DNA of 28,650 bases, from positions 1 to 28,650 of IMG/VR virus record IMGVR_UViG_3300045940_000156, one strand, 5' to 3'. Below the pieces are notes generated by a model, which saw nothing but the letters and a program-made list of their open reading frames with translations, was not told the DNA's origin and did not search any database. The DNA is from a virus. Positions 15,641 to 25,000 of this stretch are shown piece by piece; the first letter of the stretch is position 1; each line of letters starts with the position of its first letter. The position numbers and the translations under genes are program-made.

Positions 15641-16231
15641 ATGGCAGAGTCGTTCGTCAGTATACAGCTCGTCAACGCCGATGCGGTGAAAAAGCACTTG
15701 CGCGAGCATGGCGCAACGTTGCGTCCTCGCATTGCGACGATCATGCGCGAGACGATGCAAAAAGCTGTCACGCATGGACGCACACACGAGTTGTCCGGCG
15801 GCGCAGGCCAATTGCATGTCCGTACGGGTCGATTGCGGCGCAGCTTTCGCTTTCGTGTGCGTCGACGTCAGACAGGCGTCACGGGGCAGCTTGGTTTTCT
15901 TGGTCGAGGCGTGGGCTATGCGTGGGTCCAGGAATATGGCGCGACGATACGTCCGAAAAATGCACGCTATCTCATCGTGCCACAAGCGGGCGCGTTGACG
16001 CGGACGGGACGCTTGCGAGCGCTCGCAGGTCGACGCCAGCGTGGACAGACGTATGTGCGAGGACGCGTCGTCTATGAACGACGCGGACGTGTCAGTGTGC
16101 CGTTGTTCCTTCTCACGCGTCAAGTTGTCGTGCCAGCACGACCAACGCTCGCCCCCACATGGCAACGCTTCCGACCACAGCTCATGACGCGTCTACGCGA
16201 TGATATGTTGAATCCCAGCGTGAAAGGGTGA
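15641..16231 (+). CDS. HK97 gp10-like / minor tail (neck) protein
   Basis: This 196-residue, very Arg-rich protein carries HVRTGRLRRSF near residue 61 and YAWVQEYGATIRPKNARYL near 93. These are the signatures of HK97 gp10-like virion morphogenesis proteins (RTGxLRxS and Y-x-x-x-x-E-x-G). ATG 15641 lies 4 nt after the tail-tube stop; an in-frame start further up (15515) would run deep inside the tube gene and is rejected. It sits after the tube gene, whereas gp10-like genes usually precede it. In lambda terms it would correspond best to gpZ. Confidence 0.72.
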   Translation: MAESFVSIQLVNADAVKKHLREHGATLRPRIATIMRETMQKAVTHGRTHELSGGAGQLHVRTGRLRRSFRFRVRRRQTGVTGQLGFLGRGVGYAWVQEYGATIRPKNARYLIVPQAGALTRTGRLRALAGRRQRGQTYVRGRVVYERRGRVSVPLFLLTRQVVVPARPTLAPTWQRFRPQLMTRLRDDMLNPSVKG

Positions 16232-16235
16232 TGCT

Positions 16236-16814
16236 ATGGCGTCCTCGCTCGATGACTTCCGCCAGCGCGCTCGCAAAACGATCGTGCTTCCAAGCGGTTT
16301 GAGCGTCACGGTGCACTTTTGTCACATGATCGATCTTATTGGACGCGTTGACTTGCCTGTGCCAAGCGTCTCGACCATGGGCGATCTCAGCTTGCGCGAG
16401 ACGTACCAGTATCATCGCGACTTGTTTGACGCCATGATCGTCGCGGCGTGTGTCGCGCCACGTTTTGCGCCCCGTGGAACGCCAGAGGACGTCGAGCGCG
16501 TTGCGATCGAGGATCTAGAGGAAAACGACTATTGCGAGCTGGGCAAAGCGATCTCGCATCATTCCGGTTTCAATCCAGAGGTGGCCGCGTTGCTCGATCG
16601 CTTTCGTACACAGTTTGGACGCACGAGCAGTGAAGCAGATAGCGCAGACGTTTCACGTCCTGCCGCATCAAGTCCTCCAGACGACGCCCGCCCAGTTTTA
16701 TCTGAATTATTTGATCATGATGCTTCCCGACCAAGCGCCAGCGTCGCTGTCGATGCCCCCGCAAGCGCGGACAGCGACAACGCCCAGCTTGACACACGCC
16801 TTGCGCATGCATGA
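16236..16814 (+). CDS. Tail assembly chaperone (gpG-like)
   Basis: This 192-residue protein starts with VLPSGLSVTVHFCHMIDLIGRV, a strand-loop typical of tail assembly chaperones that precede the tape measure. A conserved helical block around DYCELGKAISHHSGFNPEVA follows. After about residue 125 it changes to low-complexity Ser/Asp/Ala/Pro sequence that looks unfolded. In the same place the +1 frame encodes a folded-looking sequence (see the overlapping entry). The chaperone wraps the tape measure during tail assembly and is absent from the virion. The last bases overlap the region just before the tape-measure start. Confidence 0.7.
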   Translation: MASSLDDFRQRARKTIVLPSGLSVTVHFCHMIDLIGRVDLPVPSVSTMGDLSLRETYQYHRDLFDAMIVAACVAPRFAPRGTPEDVERVAIEDLEENDYCELGKAISHHSGFNPEVAALLDRFRTQFGRTSSEADSADVSRPAASSPPDDARPVLSELFDHDASRPSASVAVDAPASADSDNAQLDTRLAHA

Positions 16815-16845
16815 GGACGTAAGCAATGGCCGAGCGCGGAATTGA
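16615..16845 (+). CDS. Putative frameshift extension of the tail assembly chaperone (gpT-like)
   Basis: In the frame one base ahead of the chaperone gene, an open stretch encodes LDARAVKQIAQTFHVLPHQV then LQTTPAQFYLNYLIMMLPDQ and ends at a TGA at 16843-16845. The helical look, and the HVLPHQVLQ/PAQFYL pattern, are like the C-terminal parts made by frameshifting in lambda-type G/GT genes. The shift from the main frame would be +1 or -2, near CAGTTTGGA (16611-16619). There is no independent start other than a TTG, so it should be read as a second product, or as evidence of a frameshift mutation in the gene. Confidence 0.35.
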   Translation: MDARAVKQIAQTFHVLPHQVLQTTPAQFYLNYLIMMLPDQAPASLSMPPQARTATTPSLTHALRMHEDVSNGRARN

Positions 16846-19800
16846 TATCCTCGTCCAAGTTCGCGATCAAGCCACGAGCGCGCTGAAAAGCATCGAGGGC
16901 GCTGTGTCGCAGTTCGGCGGGCGTGTCGACAAAGTCGCTGGCACCATGGGCAATCTGTCCAGTGTCTTTCGTGGCAGCATGATCGGTCTGGCGTCTGTGG
17001 CGGGCGCGCAGGGACTGGGACAGGTCCTGCAAAACGTGGTCGACGTTGGCTCGCAAATGCAAAGCTTGCGGACGACCATGACTGTTGTTGAGGGCAGCAA
17101 TCGCGCTGCGGCAGCGTCGTTTGACTTTGTCCGCGAGACAGCGAACCGACTGGGCTTTGATACGTCGACATTGGCGCAGCAATATACACGTCTCAGCGCT
17201 GCCAGTCAGGGCACGGCGCTGGCAGGCCAGCAAACGCGAGATATTTTCCTGGCGATCACGACAGCGGGCCGGACCCTTGGCTTGTCGAGCGATGCGCTTG
17301 GCGGCGCGCTTACCGCGGTCGAGCAAATTATCTCCAAGGGCACTGTCAGCGCGGAAGAACTTCGCGGACAGCTTGGCGAGCGCTTGCCAGGCGCGTTCCA
17401 GATTGCAGCCAGAGCCATGGGCGTAACGACGCAAGAACTTGGCAAGATGCTGGAACAAGGCCAGGTCCTCGCCAATGATTTTCTGCCAAAATTCGCCGCG
17501 CAACTTCAGAAAGAGCTAGGCGGGGGCGCGGAAGCGGCGGCCAACACTGCGGCTGTCGCGTTCACACGCTTTCAAAACAGTCTCAAGGAGATTGCTGACA
17601 GAGTCGCGCAGTCTGGCTTGCTGGAATACTTGGCGAAAGCTGCAGGCTATGCGGTCAACGTCTCAGAAGCGTTGTTAAAGCTTACTGGGGCGCAGAAAGC
17701 CTACAACCAGTCTGTTGCTGAGTGGAAAGACCTCACCAGAGGCCAACCCTTGAACGACTTGGCACGCCAAGCGGAAGCATTGCGCACGACCATCAAACAA
17801 ACGCAAGAATACATTGACAATCTCATCAAACGACGCGACGAAGCGCAGAAGCGCGTTGAGACGGGCTGGCTCATTACTGACGCCGATCGCAACTATGTGC
17901 AGCGCTTGAATAATGAGATCACGCGACTTACGACACAAGTTGACGACAATCGCAAAGCGTTACAAAAACTGGAAGGGGAAGCCAGAACACTCAGCGAGAC
18001 GATGAGCGCAGGCGATAAAGGTCTTGCGGTGAGCATCGAGCAGTATGGCGCGACGATCGCTGCGCAAGAAAAGCGTGTGCAAGAGTTCATAAGCAAGACC
18101 AACGAGTTGTTTGCAGCGCGAACCCGGGAAACTGAAAAGCTGCAAGCGGCCAACAAAGCGATGGGACGCGAGACAGCGCCAGAGGAACTCGTCAAGCTAC
18201 AGCAAAAGTATGTCCAGGACTTGCAAAAACTGGTGATACAGTATGGCGACGTGGTCGAGAAACGCAAAGACTCGCCGGAAGTGCAACGCATACGCGAGGA
18301 AGTCAAAGAACTCGACGCGTTGTTGAAAGCGAAAGAAAAGCAAGAGGAGATCGACAAGCAACGCAAAGAAGATCAACGCCAGCTTGACGACGAGATGAAG
18401 CGGCGCACGAAAGAAGCGGCGGACGAGGAACGACGCTTGTACGAGACGCAATTACGGCGACGCGAGGCCTTGGAAGCACAGCGCTTGGAGCTGGCCGAGG
18501 ACAAAGCGGCGGCAGAAGCGTTCATCGACTCGCGTGAACGCATGAGCGCCGCGGAACGCGAAGCGGCCAACGCCAAGCTGCCCACGATACAAGCGCTGCG
18601 CGATGAGATCGCCGCATTGCAGACAGTGAACAAGCTGCGCGAGCAAGACAAGGAAAAGCGCGAGACAGAAGAAAAGAAAGCAGAAGGCGAGCGCAAGCAA
18701 CGTGCAGAAGAACTCGACACGATCGAGAAAGAGATTGCAGGACGCATCACCAGTGTCACACAAGCCACACAAGCGCAAGTGCCTGTCGAGGAAACCTTGT
18801 TGCGCTTGCGTCTGGAAAGCTTGACGACCGACCAGCAACGCATTGATGCGATCATGCAACAGTATCGTCTGTCTGAGTCCATGACCGACGAGTTGCAAAA
18901 ACAACAGCGGCTTGACGCGGAACGCCAGCGTGACATGCAAGACTTCTTGGAACGCATGCGCGAACCCGTGGTGCCCGAACCCCGTACGCGGCGCGAGGCC
19001 TACCAACAAGAGATCGATCGCTTGCGCGATCGTGGGGCCCCAGAAAGCGAGCTGGCCGAAGCATCACGCTTGGCAAGCTTGCGCGTTGAAGCTGAAACGC
19101 TCAACGACGTCATGGAGGGCATGCGCGACACAGCGGAGGATTTGGGCGACACGCTCGAAAAGGGCTTGCTCGACGTCATGGAAGGCGCTGCACTGTCAGG
19201 CAAGAACTTGAGCGAGATGTTGCAAGACATGGGCAAGGGCTTGATCAAGCTGTTTGGAAAAGAAGTGATCGAGCTTGGCCTAAAACCCTTGCGCAGCTTT
19301 CTCAATGAAATGGCGAAAGAACTGGCGCAAAGCGAGTTGATCAAGACGATTGTCAAGTTTGGTCTGAGTCTCCTGGGTGGTGCTGTCGGTGGCGGGGTCA
19401 ATCTTCCTGGCGGCACGACCGAGCTGGCTGTTGCCAGCGGTGGCAGTCCATTACTAAGTGCACACGGCGGTATTTTTGGCGTTGGCGCGCCATCGCCCGT
19501 ATCGACAAGCGGACTGGCAAGCGGCGGCGTTGTCGCGTCGCCCAGTGTGCGCATTGTGGGCGAAGCAACGCCAGAAGCCGTCGTGCCCTTAACGTCCGCT
19601 GGGGTGACACGCTTCACGACGGGCTTGTTGTCCGCGAACCCGCAGCTTTTCTCGACCAAGCGTCTGGAGGACACCATGCGTACGGGGATGCACACGCTTG
19701 CTGCCAGCGCTGCCCGTCGCGACGAGACAGGACATCTCGTCGAGACGATGCGTACGGGCATGCACACGCTTGCTGCCAGCGCTGCCCGTCGCGACGAGAC

Positions 19801-20251
19801 AGGACATCTCGTCGAGACGATGCGTACGGGGATGCACACGCTTGCTGTCAGCGTTGCCAGTCGGGACAAGACCGGGCAACTTGTCCAGGCGATGCGTCTG
19901 GGACAGCAAGCGCTTGCTGCCAGCGTTGCCCGTCGCGACGAGACAGGACATCTCGTGCATACGATGCGTCTGGGCATGCACACGCTCGCTGCCAGCGTTG
20001 CCAGTCGGGGCGAGACAGCACCCCTCGTCATGCAATCGAGTGACGCTGGCGTATCGACCGAACAACTCCAGAGCACCGTACGCGACGCGATCGCGCAACG
20101 CCCGCCCGTCGAGTTGACGATTGTGCTCAACAATCCAGTCGACCCGCGTCGTATGGGTTTGCAACCCGATGAAGTCGTGCAAGTCGTGGGCAAGAATATC
20201 CAGGAGGATGGACTACTACGACGTGTGATCGTCAAGAACACGAGGAATTAA
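16826..20251 (+). CDS. Tail tape measure protein
   Basis: This 1,141-residue protein sets tail length. Residues 1-230 match the lambda-type tape-measure N-terminal domain (RTTMTVVEGSNRAAAAS, then LSAASQGT, GALTAVEQIISKG and ELRGQLGERLPGA). About 300-740 is Gln/Glu/Lys/Arg-rich coiled coil. About 800-860 has amphipathic and hydrophobic segments (LIKTIVKFGLSLLGG). About 880-930 has the ASGGVV...VRIVGEATPEAVVPL block typical of tape-measure C-termini. Residues 951-1070 form a five-copy, 24-residue repeat. At about 1.5 angstrom per residue the tail would be near 170 nm (inference from the family rule). GAGGACGTAAGCA precedes ATG. Confidence 0.92.
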   Translation: MAERGIDILVQVRDQATSALKSIEGAVSQFGGRVDKVAGTMGNLSSVFRGSMIGLASVAGAQGLGQVLQNVVDVGSQMQSLRTTMTVVEGSNRAAAASFDFVRETANRLGFDTSTLAQQYTRLSAASQGTALAGQQTRDIFLAITTAGRTLGLSSDALGGALTAVEQIISKGTVSAEELRGQLGERLPGAFQIAARAMGVTTQELGKMLEQGQVLANDFLPKFAAQLQKELGGGAEAAANTAAVAFTRFQNSLKEIADRVAQSGLLEYLAKAAGYAVNVSEALLKLTGAQKAYNQSVAEWKDLTRGQPLNDLARQAEALRTTIKQTQEYIDNLIKRRDEAQKRVETGWLITDADRNYVQRLNNEITRLTTQVDDNRKALQKLEGEARTLSETMSAGDKGLAVSIEQYGATIAAQEKRVQEFISKTNELFAARTRETEKLQAANKAMGRETAPEELVKLQQKYVQDLQKLVIQYGDVVEKRKDSPEVQRIREEVKELDALLKAKEKQEEIDKQRKEDQRQLDDEMKRRTKEAADEERRLYETQLRRREALEAQRLELAEDKAAAEAFIDSRERMSAAEREAANAKLPTIQALRDEIAALQTVNKLREQDKEKRETEEKKAEGERKQRAEELDTIEKEIAGRITSVTQATQAQVPVEETLLRLRLESLTTDQQRIDAIMQQYRLSESMTDELQKQQRLDAERQRDMQDFLERMREPVVPEPRTRREAYQQEIDRLRDRGAPESELAEASRLASLRVEAETLNDVMEGMRDTAEDLGDTLEKGLLDVMEGAALSGKNLSEMLQDMGKGLIKLFGKEVIELGLKPLRSFLNEMAKELAQSELIKTIVKFGLSLLGGAVGGGVNLPGGTTELAVASGGSPLLSAHGGIFGVGAPSPVSTSGLASGGVVASPSVRIVGEATPEAVVPLTSAGVTRFTTGLLSANPQLFSTKRLEDTMRTGMHTLAASAARRDETGHLVETMRTGMHTLAASAARRDETGHLVETMRTGMHTLAVSVASRDKTGQLVQAMRLGQQALAASVARRDETGHLVHTMRLGMHTLAASVASRGETAPLVMQSSDAGVSTEQLQSTVRDAIAQRPPVELTIVLNNPVDPRRMGLQPDEVVQVVGKNIQEDGLLRRVIVKNTRN
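19676..20035 (+). repeat. Five tandem 72-bp coding repeats in the tape measure gene
   Basis: Units begin at 19676, 19748, 19820, 19892 and 19964, each exactly 72 bp, so the frame is kept. The consensus reads MRxGMHTLAASxARRDETGH followed by LVxT. Units 1 and 2 differ at a single base by eye (GGG versus GGC), which implies a recent duplication. Units 3-5 are more divergent. They lie between the VGEATPEAVVPL block and the last C-terminal domain. Confidence 0.9.
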
Positions 20252-20253
20252 CG

Positions 20254-20547
20254 ATGCGCATGCGCATTGTCGATGCAACCCGCGTCCTGGTCGACGTTGA
20301 CGAGACAATGGCGCGTACAGCGACACCAGACGTCCTTGACGCGTTTCGCTTGCCCAGTCGCGGCGAGGAACTCTTGCTAAGCGATCCCGATACGGGCGCA
20401 CTCGTGTTCTATACCATTGTGCAAGTCCAGCATCACTATGGCGTCGACGCGTCTGGCAGCATGGCGCGCCGTCATGTTGACGTGCACGTGCGCATGATCG
20501 ACCCTGGCGCGCATCGTTACAATCCCTTGGCGGGCGCGGAGGGCTAG
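20254..20547 (+). CDS. Small tail-tip-region hypothetical protein
   Basis: This 97-residue protein starts 2 nt after the tape-measure stop, behind CGAGGAATTAACG. Its strands (MRIVDATRVLVDVDE, ALVFYTIVQVQHHYG, RHVDVHVRMID) suggest a compact beta fold. In lambda-like phages a small protein of about this size (gpM) follows the tape measure, but I cannot show homology. The spacing and ribosome site make it a real gene. Confidence 0.6.
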   Translation: MRMRIVDATRVLVDVDETMARTATPDVLDAFRLPSRGEELLLSDPDTGALVFYTIVQVQHHYGVDASGSMARRHVDVHVRMIDPGAHRYNPLAGAEG

Positions 20548-20550
20548 CGC

Positions 20551-21135
20551 ATGGCAGACCCCTTGCTTGTCCTCGATGACTACTTGACGCCCGCCTATAG
20601 CGTCTTTCGCGAGACAGTCGCGCCACAATTACAGACGCCGCTTGGCGCGGGCGTCGTCCAGCATCGACGCCAGTATGCGCGCCCGCTGTCGCGCTTTCGT
20701 CTGCAAGCACCCCAGGAAGTTTGGCAACGCGCTAGCAACTTCTGGGCGTTTGTGTCTTATGTCCAGTCAGACATCCCATTTCGCTTTTCGGGTTATCAAT
20801 ACGGCAATCACAGTCTGACCCCTTTTTTTGTGGCGTTTGGCGATGGACAGACACGCGATGTCCTCTTGCCGCATCGCAACGTGTCCAATGTCACGATCTA
20901 CGTTGGCACACGGGGGCAGACGGGTACGCCAGTGCCGATCGCGACGCTCAACAGCGCTGCGGGTAGTCTGACCCTGTCGAGCGCGCCCGCGTTCAATAGC
21001 TACATACGCGCCACATATGCCAATTGGTACAAGTGTCTGTTTGACGTGCAGGGTGATGTCCTGCTCACCGAGGACAATTACTATCTCGACCAGTATCGCT
21101 ATGAAAGCGTGCTGGTGATCGAGGTGCCGTTTTGA
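20551..21135 (+). CDS. Probable distal tail / DUF2460-like tail tip protein
   Basis: This 194-residue protein carries RRQYARPLSRFRLQAPQEVW near residue 39, then FWAFVSYVQSDIPFRFSGYQ near 69, and a closing strand YESVLVIEVPF. The layout (a ring-forming beta protein with 'PLxRF' and a 'FxVxF.DG' loop) resembles DUF2460/Dit-like proteins that join tail tube and baseplate. It precedes gpL-, gpK- and gpJ-like genes, as distal tail proteins do. Its stop overlaps the next start (TTGA). The family assignment is tentative. Confidence 0.55.
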   Translation: MADPLLVLDDYLTPAYSVFRETVAPQLQTPLGAGVVQHRRQYARPLSRFRLQAPQEVWQRASNFWAFVSYVQSDIPFRFSGYQYGNHSLTPFFVAFGDGQTRDVLLPHRNVSNVTIYVGTRGQTGTPVPIATLNSAAGSLTLSSAPAFNSYIRATYANWYKCLFDVQGDVLLTEDNYYLDQYRYESVLVIEVPF

Positions 21136-21632
21136 AAAGCTACAGTGCAGCGTTCATCGATCGTCTCAATCGTCCCTATAACGCGGGCGTCTTTCTCAAG
21201 GCTGTCGTGGTGGCGCATGAGAACGCAACAGACTATTTCGTGCATTTTGGCGAGCCAGTGACGTTCCAGGGGCACACGTATCAACCGCTGCAAATGCAAT
21301 GGGAGGGCGTGGACGCGTCCTCGACCATGCAGCTTCCAAGTGTCAAGATCACGGTTGCCAACGTCCTGGGCACAGCCGAACACTACATTGACACTGTCAA
21401 CTTGCTGGGACGCGATGTGGTGTTGCAATTTATGCATCTGGACTTGTTGCAGAATCCCGCCGACGTCGAGGAAGTCGCGTTGCAAGTGCAATCGATCGAA
21501 ATGACGTCAACGACTGTAAGCTTGCTGTGTGGCTTGAATCTGGGCTTGAACGACAGCTTGCCTAAGGACGTCATGACGCGAGCGGAATATCCAGGCCAGA
21601 TAGACGACGTGCGTCGCTTGACGATCGTGTGA
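21132..21632 (+). CDS. Minor tail protein, gpL-like
   Basis: This 166-residue protein starts at TTG 21132, overlapping the previous TGA (TTGA). Its pattern FHFGEPVTF-like near residue 38, WEGVDASSTMQLPSVKITVA near 57 and GLNLGLNDSLPKDVMTRAEY near 135 matches the gpL/DUF1833 class of tail-tip proteins. The single Cys (in LLCGL) means the [4Fe-4S] site of lambda gpL is missing. The TTG start has no strong Shine-Dalgarno and probably relies on coupling. It forms part of the tail-tip complex with gpK- and gpJ-like products. Confidence 0.65.
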   Translation: MKSYSAAFIDRLNRPYNAGVFLKAVVVAHENATDYFVHFGEPVTFQGHTYQPLQMQWEGVDASSTMQLPSVKITVANVLGTAEHYIDTVNLLGRDVVLQFMHLDLLQNPADVEEVALQVQSIEMTSTTVSLLCGLNLGLNDSLPKDVMTRAEYPGQIDDVRRLTIV

Positions 21633-21635
21633 ACC

Positions 21636-22061
21636 ATGCACGACGACCAGAAGGACTGGCGTATGGCGTCCATGTTCACGTCCGCAATGCTCGATACATT
21701 GGAAGCTTTCGCGCTGACGCATCTGGGCGTCGCGTGGGTCGATGAGTGCTGGGACTTGCACCGCGGCGCGGACTGTTGGACATGGGTCTGGCACTGCTAC
21801 AACGCCGCGGGCATCGTCTTGCCCCGCAATCTGTGGGCAGCCAAGACGTTGTTTGGCGCGATCGCGTGTCCTGGCAGTCCTGGCGACGTGCTGTATTTTG
21901 AACCTCCTGGCGCCCCGCGCCCGCATCTGGGCGTTGCACTGCGCCAGCGTCGCTTTGTCGATTGCAATTGGAGCGGCGCCGGCGTCGCAATCAATGACGT
22001 GTCACACGCCCCCTGGCGCAACGCGCTGGTGCACGTCTGGCGCTATCGTGGCAGCATATAG
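21636..22061 (+). CDS. NlpC/P60-type peptidase of the tail tip (gpK-like)
   Basis: This 141-residue protein carries the NlpC/P60 catalytic cysteine in GADCWTWVWHCYNAAGI (C47) and the His in RPHLGVAL (H97). The block GDVLYFEPP lies between them, as in the family. In the phage tail tip such an enzyme cleaves peptidoglycan cross-links to let the tail through the wall. Lambda gpK also carries an N-terminal JAMM domain, which is absent here. ATG 21636 is 3 nt after the gpL-like stop. Confidence 0.82.
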   Translation: MHDDQKDWRMASMFTSAMLDTLEAFALTHLGVAWVDECWDLHRGADCWTWVWHCYNAAGIVLPRNLWAAKTLFGAIACPGSPGDVLYFEPPGAPRPHLGVALRQRRFVDCNWSGAGVAINDVSHAPWRNALVHVWRYRGSI

Positions 22062-22069
22062 GACGCACA

Positions 22070-25000
22070 ATGGAACTCGTCTTGCATGGCGTCGACAGTA
22101 CACGACGCGTGTATGGCTACAATCCCGCGCAGAAAACGCTTGGCGCGATCATGCACGCGCATCATGACGCGGTCCTGGTCTGTCGTGTCAATGGCGTGCT
22201 GGTCGAGGACTGGCAGACGTACACGCCACAGTCACACGATACGATCGCGCTGTGGATGCGTCCTGGACTGGGATCGGAACTCGCCGCAGCGCTGATCGCT
22301 GCGCTTATTACGTCGATTGTGTCGTTTGGGATCTCATACGGACTGGGCTTGCTGCTGCAAAACAAGCCGGACCCGACCCGTCAGCAACGCAACGAGGACA
22401 CGTTTGGCATTGCGGGCTTGTCCAACACGATCGCAGTCGGGACGCCCAAAGTCCTCGTGTATGGGACGCGTCGCGTGTTTGGACACATCATTGGGACGCA
22501 AGTCAGCGCGTATGTACGCGGCATGGAGTTTAGCATCCTCTATTTCATGGGCGACGGCGAAGTGGAGTCGCTCACGAACATCGAGATCAACGAGATCCCG
22601 ATTGCGCAATTTCCTGGCGCATCGTTTGTGACGCGGACGGGCACGGACCCGCAAGACGCGATCGCGCAATGGACGTGGCCTGTGCAGGTCTATTACGATG
22701 GACGCGAGCTGGCGTTGCAACAAGCGATCGTGTATCAGACACGCAGCGCCAGTATTAACGACATCACCCTCATTGTATCCGTTCCCTATTTGCAGACGAT
22801 ACGCGCCAACACGCATAACAGCTTTCGCGACCCTGGCGAGATGCGCTTTCGTATCGAGACAAAGCGTCTGGAGGGCGATGCATGGCATACGGAACGCTTT
22901 GGCGGCAATGCCTATTTTCGCATGCATGGCACAGTAACCCACGTGACGTTTGCCGAGATCCATCTTGTTATGGCGATCAAAGCGCAATGGCAAGTCCGCG
23001 TCACGCTCATCGATAACAGCAAGAACGATCAACGACCGAACGCCAATCTGTACAACGTGCAAGAGCTGGAACGCGGCGGCACAGCGCGGACGTATCCTCA
23101 CAGCGCGCTACTCTCGATCTCTGGTGTTGCGTCCGCACAGATTACCTCGTTTGAAAGCATGAAAGCATCGGCGCTTGTCAATGGACGACGTGTCCTCACC
23201 TGGAACGGCGCGACGTATACGCGTCGTTTTACACGCAATCGTGCTTGGGTCATTCGTGACATTGTGACCGATCCCCGCGTTGGCATGGGCCATCGTATTC
23301 CGCCAAGCCTCTGGGACGACGATGCAGCGTTGAGCGCTGCCACCTATTACATGGGCGAGATCGCTGGCGAAGCACGCGACTATTGCGATGTCGTGATCAA
23401 TCAACGTCGACCAGCATGGGACTGGATACGTGAGCTGGCGATTGAGGGCAACGCTGCGCTCGTGGCATCACAGGGCAAGTTGAAATTGCTCATCGATCGT
23501 CCGCAGACAGCGCGTCGTGCGTTCAGCAATCCTGGCAACATGGCAGACAATTCGGTGTCGTCCAGTCTGGGCAGCACGGGCGACGTGCCAAACACCATAC
23601 GGGGCGAGTTCACCGACGCGTCGCGCAACTATCGTCTGTCTATCCTGGAAGTGCAAGCGGCGGACATGGGCGGCGAGTTGCTCAAAGAAGCGACGATAAG
23701 TCTCAAGTCGATCGTACGCCCCTCGCAAGCGCAGCGCTCGTTGTCCTACGCGCTCAAGAAACAGCGCTTGCAACAGCGTCGCTGGACATGGCGCAGTCCG
23801 CTCACAGGCATGCCTAGCGAGCCGTTTGACGTGGTACGTCTTGGCTATCTCACCGCAACGCAGCAACGCGGGGTCGAGGGCTTTCTGCAAGCGGGATCGA
23901 CGGGCTTGCGACTTGTTCTCGATCAACTTGTGGCGTTGGAACTCAACGAGACGTATGAAGTCGTGATCGTCTTGCAGCGCAACAATCACATGATGTCACG
24001 CACCTTTATTGCGGAAGCGACGCGACGCCAACACACGATCGACGTTGCGCCCGCGCTGGAGCAAGTGCCACAAGCGGGCGATCTCTATTTGCTTGGTCGA
24101 CTGGCGCGCTCGATGACAACCGTGATGCTGGAGAAATTGGAACTGAACACGCAGGACGACACCTATACGATCTCAGGCGTTGAGTATCGCAGCGAAATAT
24201 ACGACACGTCTGGCACGGGGGCTGTACCAAGCACGATCAAAGCGTTTCATGACTTTCCGGCCATGCACGCACAGGACGCCACAACACGCTACCATGCGTC
24301 CTATCTGATCGATCCCGTGACGCCCATGCAGACGCTTGCTGTCGAGCCGTGGCCGGGCGCGCAACTCTTTCGCTCACGTGATGTCGAGCCAGACTATGAG
24401 CTGTCCTATCAGGGCGCACCGTTGCCATGCTTCGGCGCTGCGCTCACAACGCTTGGCGCAGCGCTGCCCCAGCGTACGGATCTCGCCAGCACTGTCGACG
24501 TCCATGTGGACAATGGCATGTTGACGACGATCACGGCGCACGAAATGCAACTTGGATTCAATCTGCTCTTTCTTGGACAAGAACTCCTGCAATTTCGCAT
24601 CGCGACATCGCTGGGATCTGGCAACTATCGTCTGAGCCAGTTACGACGCGGACGACGCGGCACAGAATGGGCGACCACAACGCACAGCACGGGCGAGACG
24701 TGCTTGCTCGTCGGTACGGGCATTTTCACGCGTGACGTCCTCCGCGTCGAGCGCGATCGCGCCCGCAATTGGAAAAGTCCCAGCATCGGCCAGGACGTCC
24801 TTGACGTGCCAGCGACAGCGTACGCTGTGGCGTCGCGCAACTTGCAACCCTGGACGCCTGGCAGCGCACGAGGACAACGCCTGGTCGATGGCACCTGGGT
24901 CCTGTCCTGGCGTGGTCGAGCGCGCTTTCTTGGCGCATGGGTCGACTTACAAGAAGCGCTGCCCGACTATGACGTGCACACGTATCGTCTGACGATTTTT

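Noticed and set aside
19676-20035. CRISPR-like repeat array
   Set aside because: The 72-bp units are contiguous, in frame and without spacers; they are protein repeats.
19000-20241. 413-aa minus-strand frame over the tape measure 3' end
   Set aside because: It is Ser/Pro/Arg-rich shadow translation, and it repeats only because the coding repeats on the + strand are read backwards.
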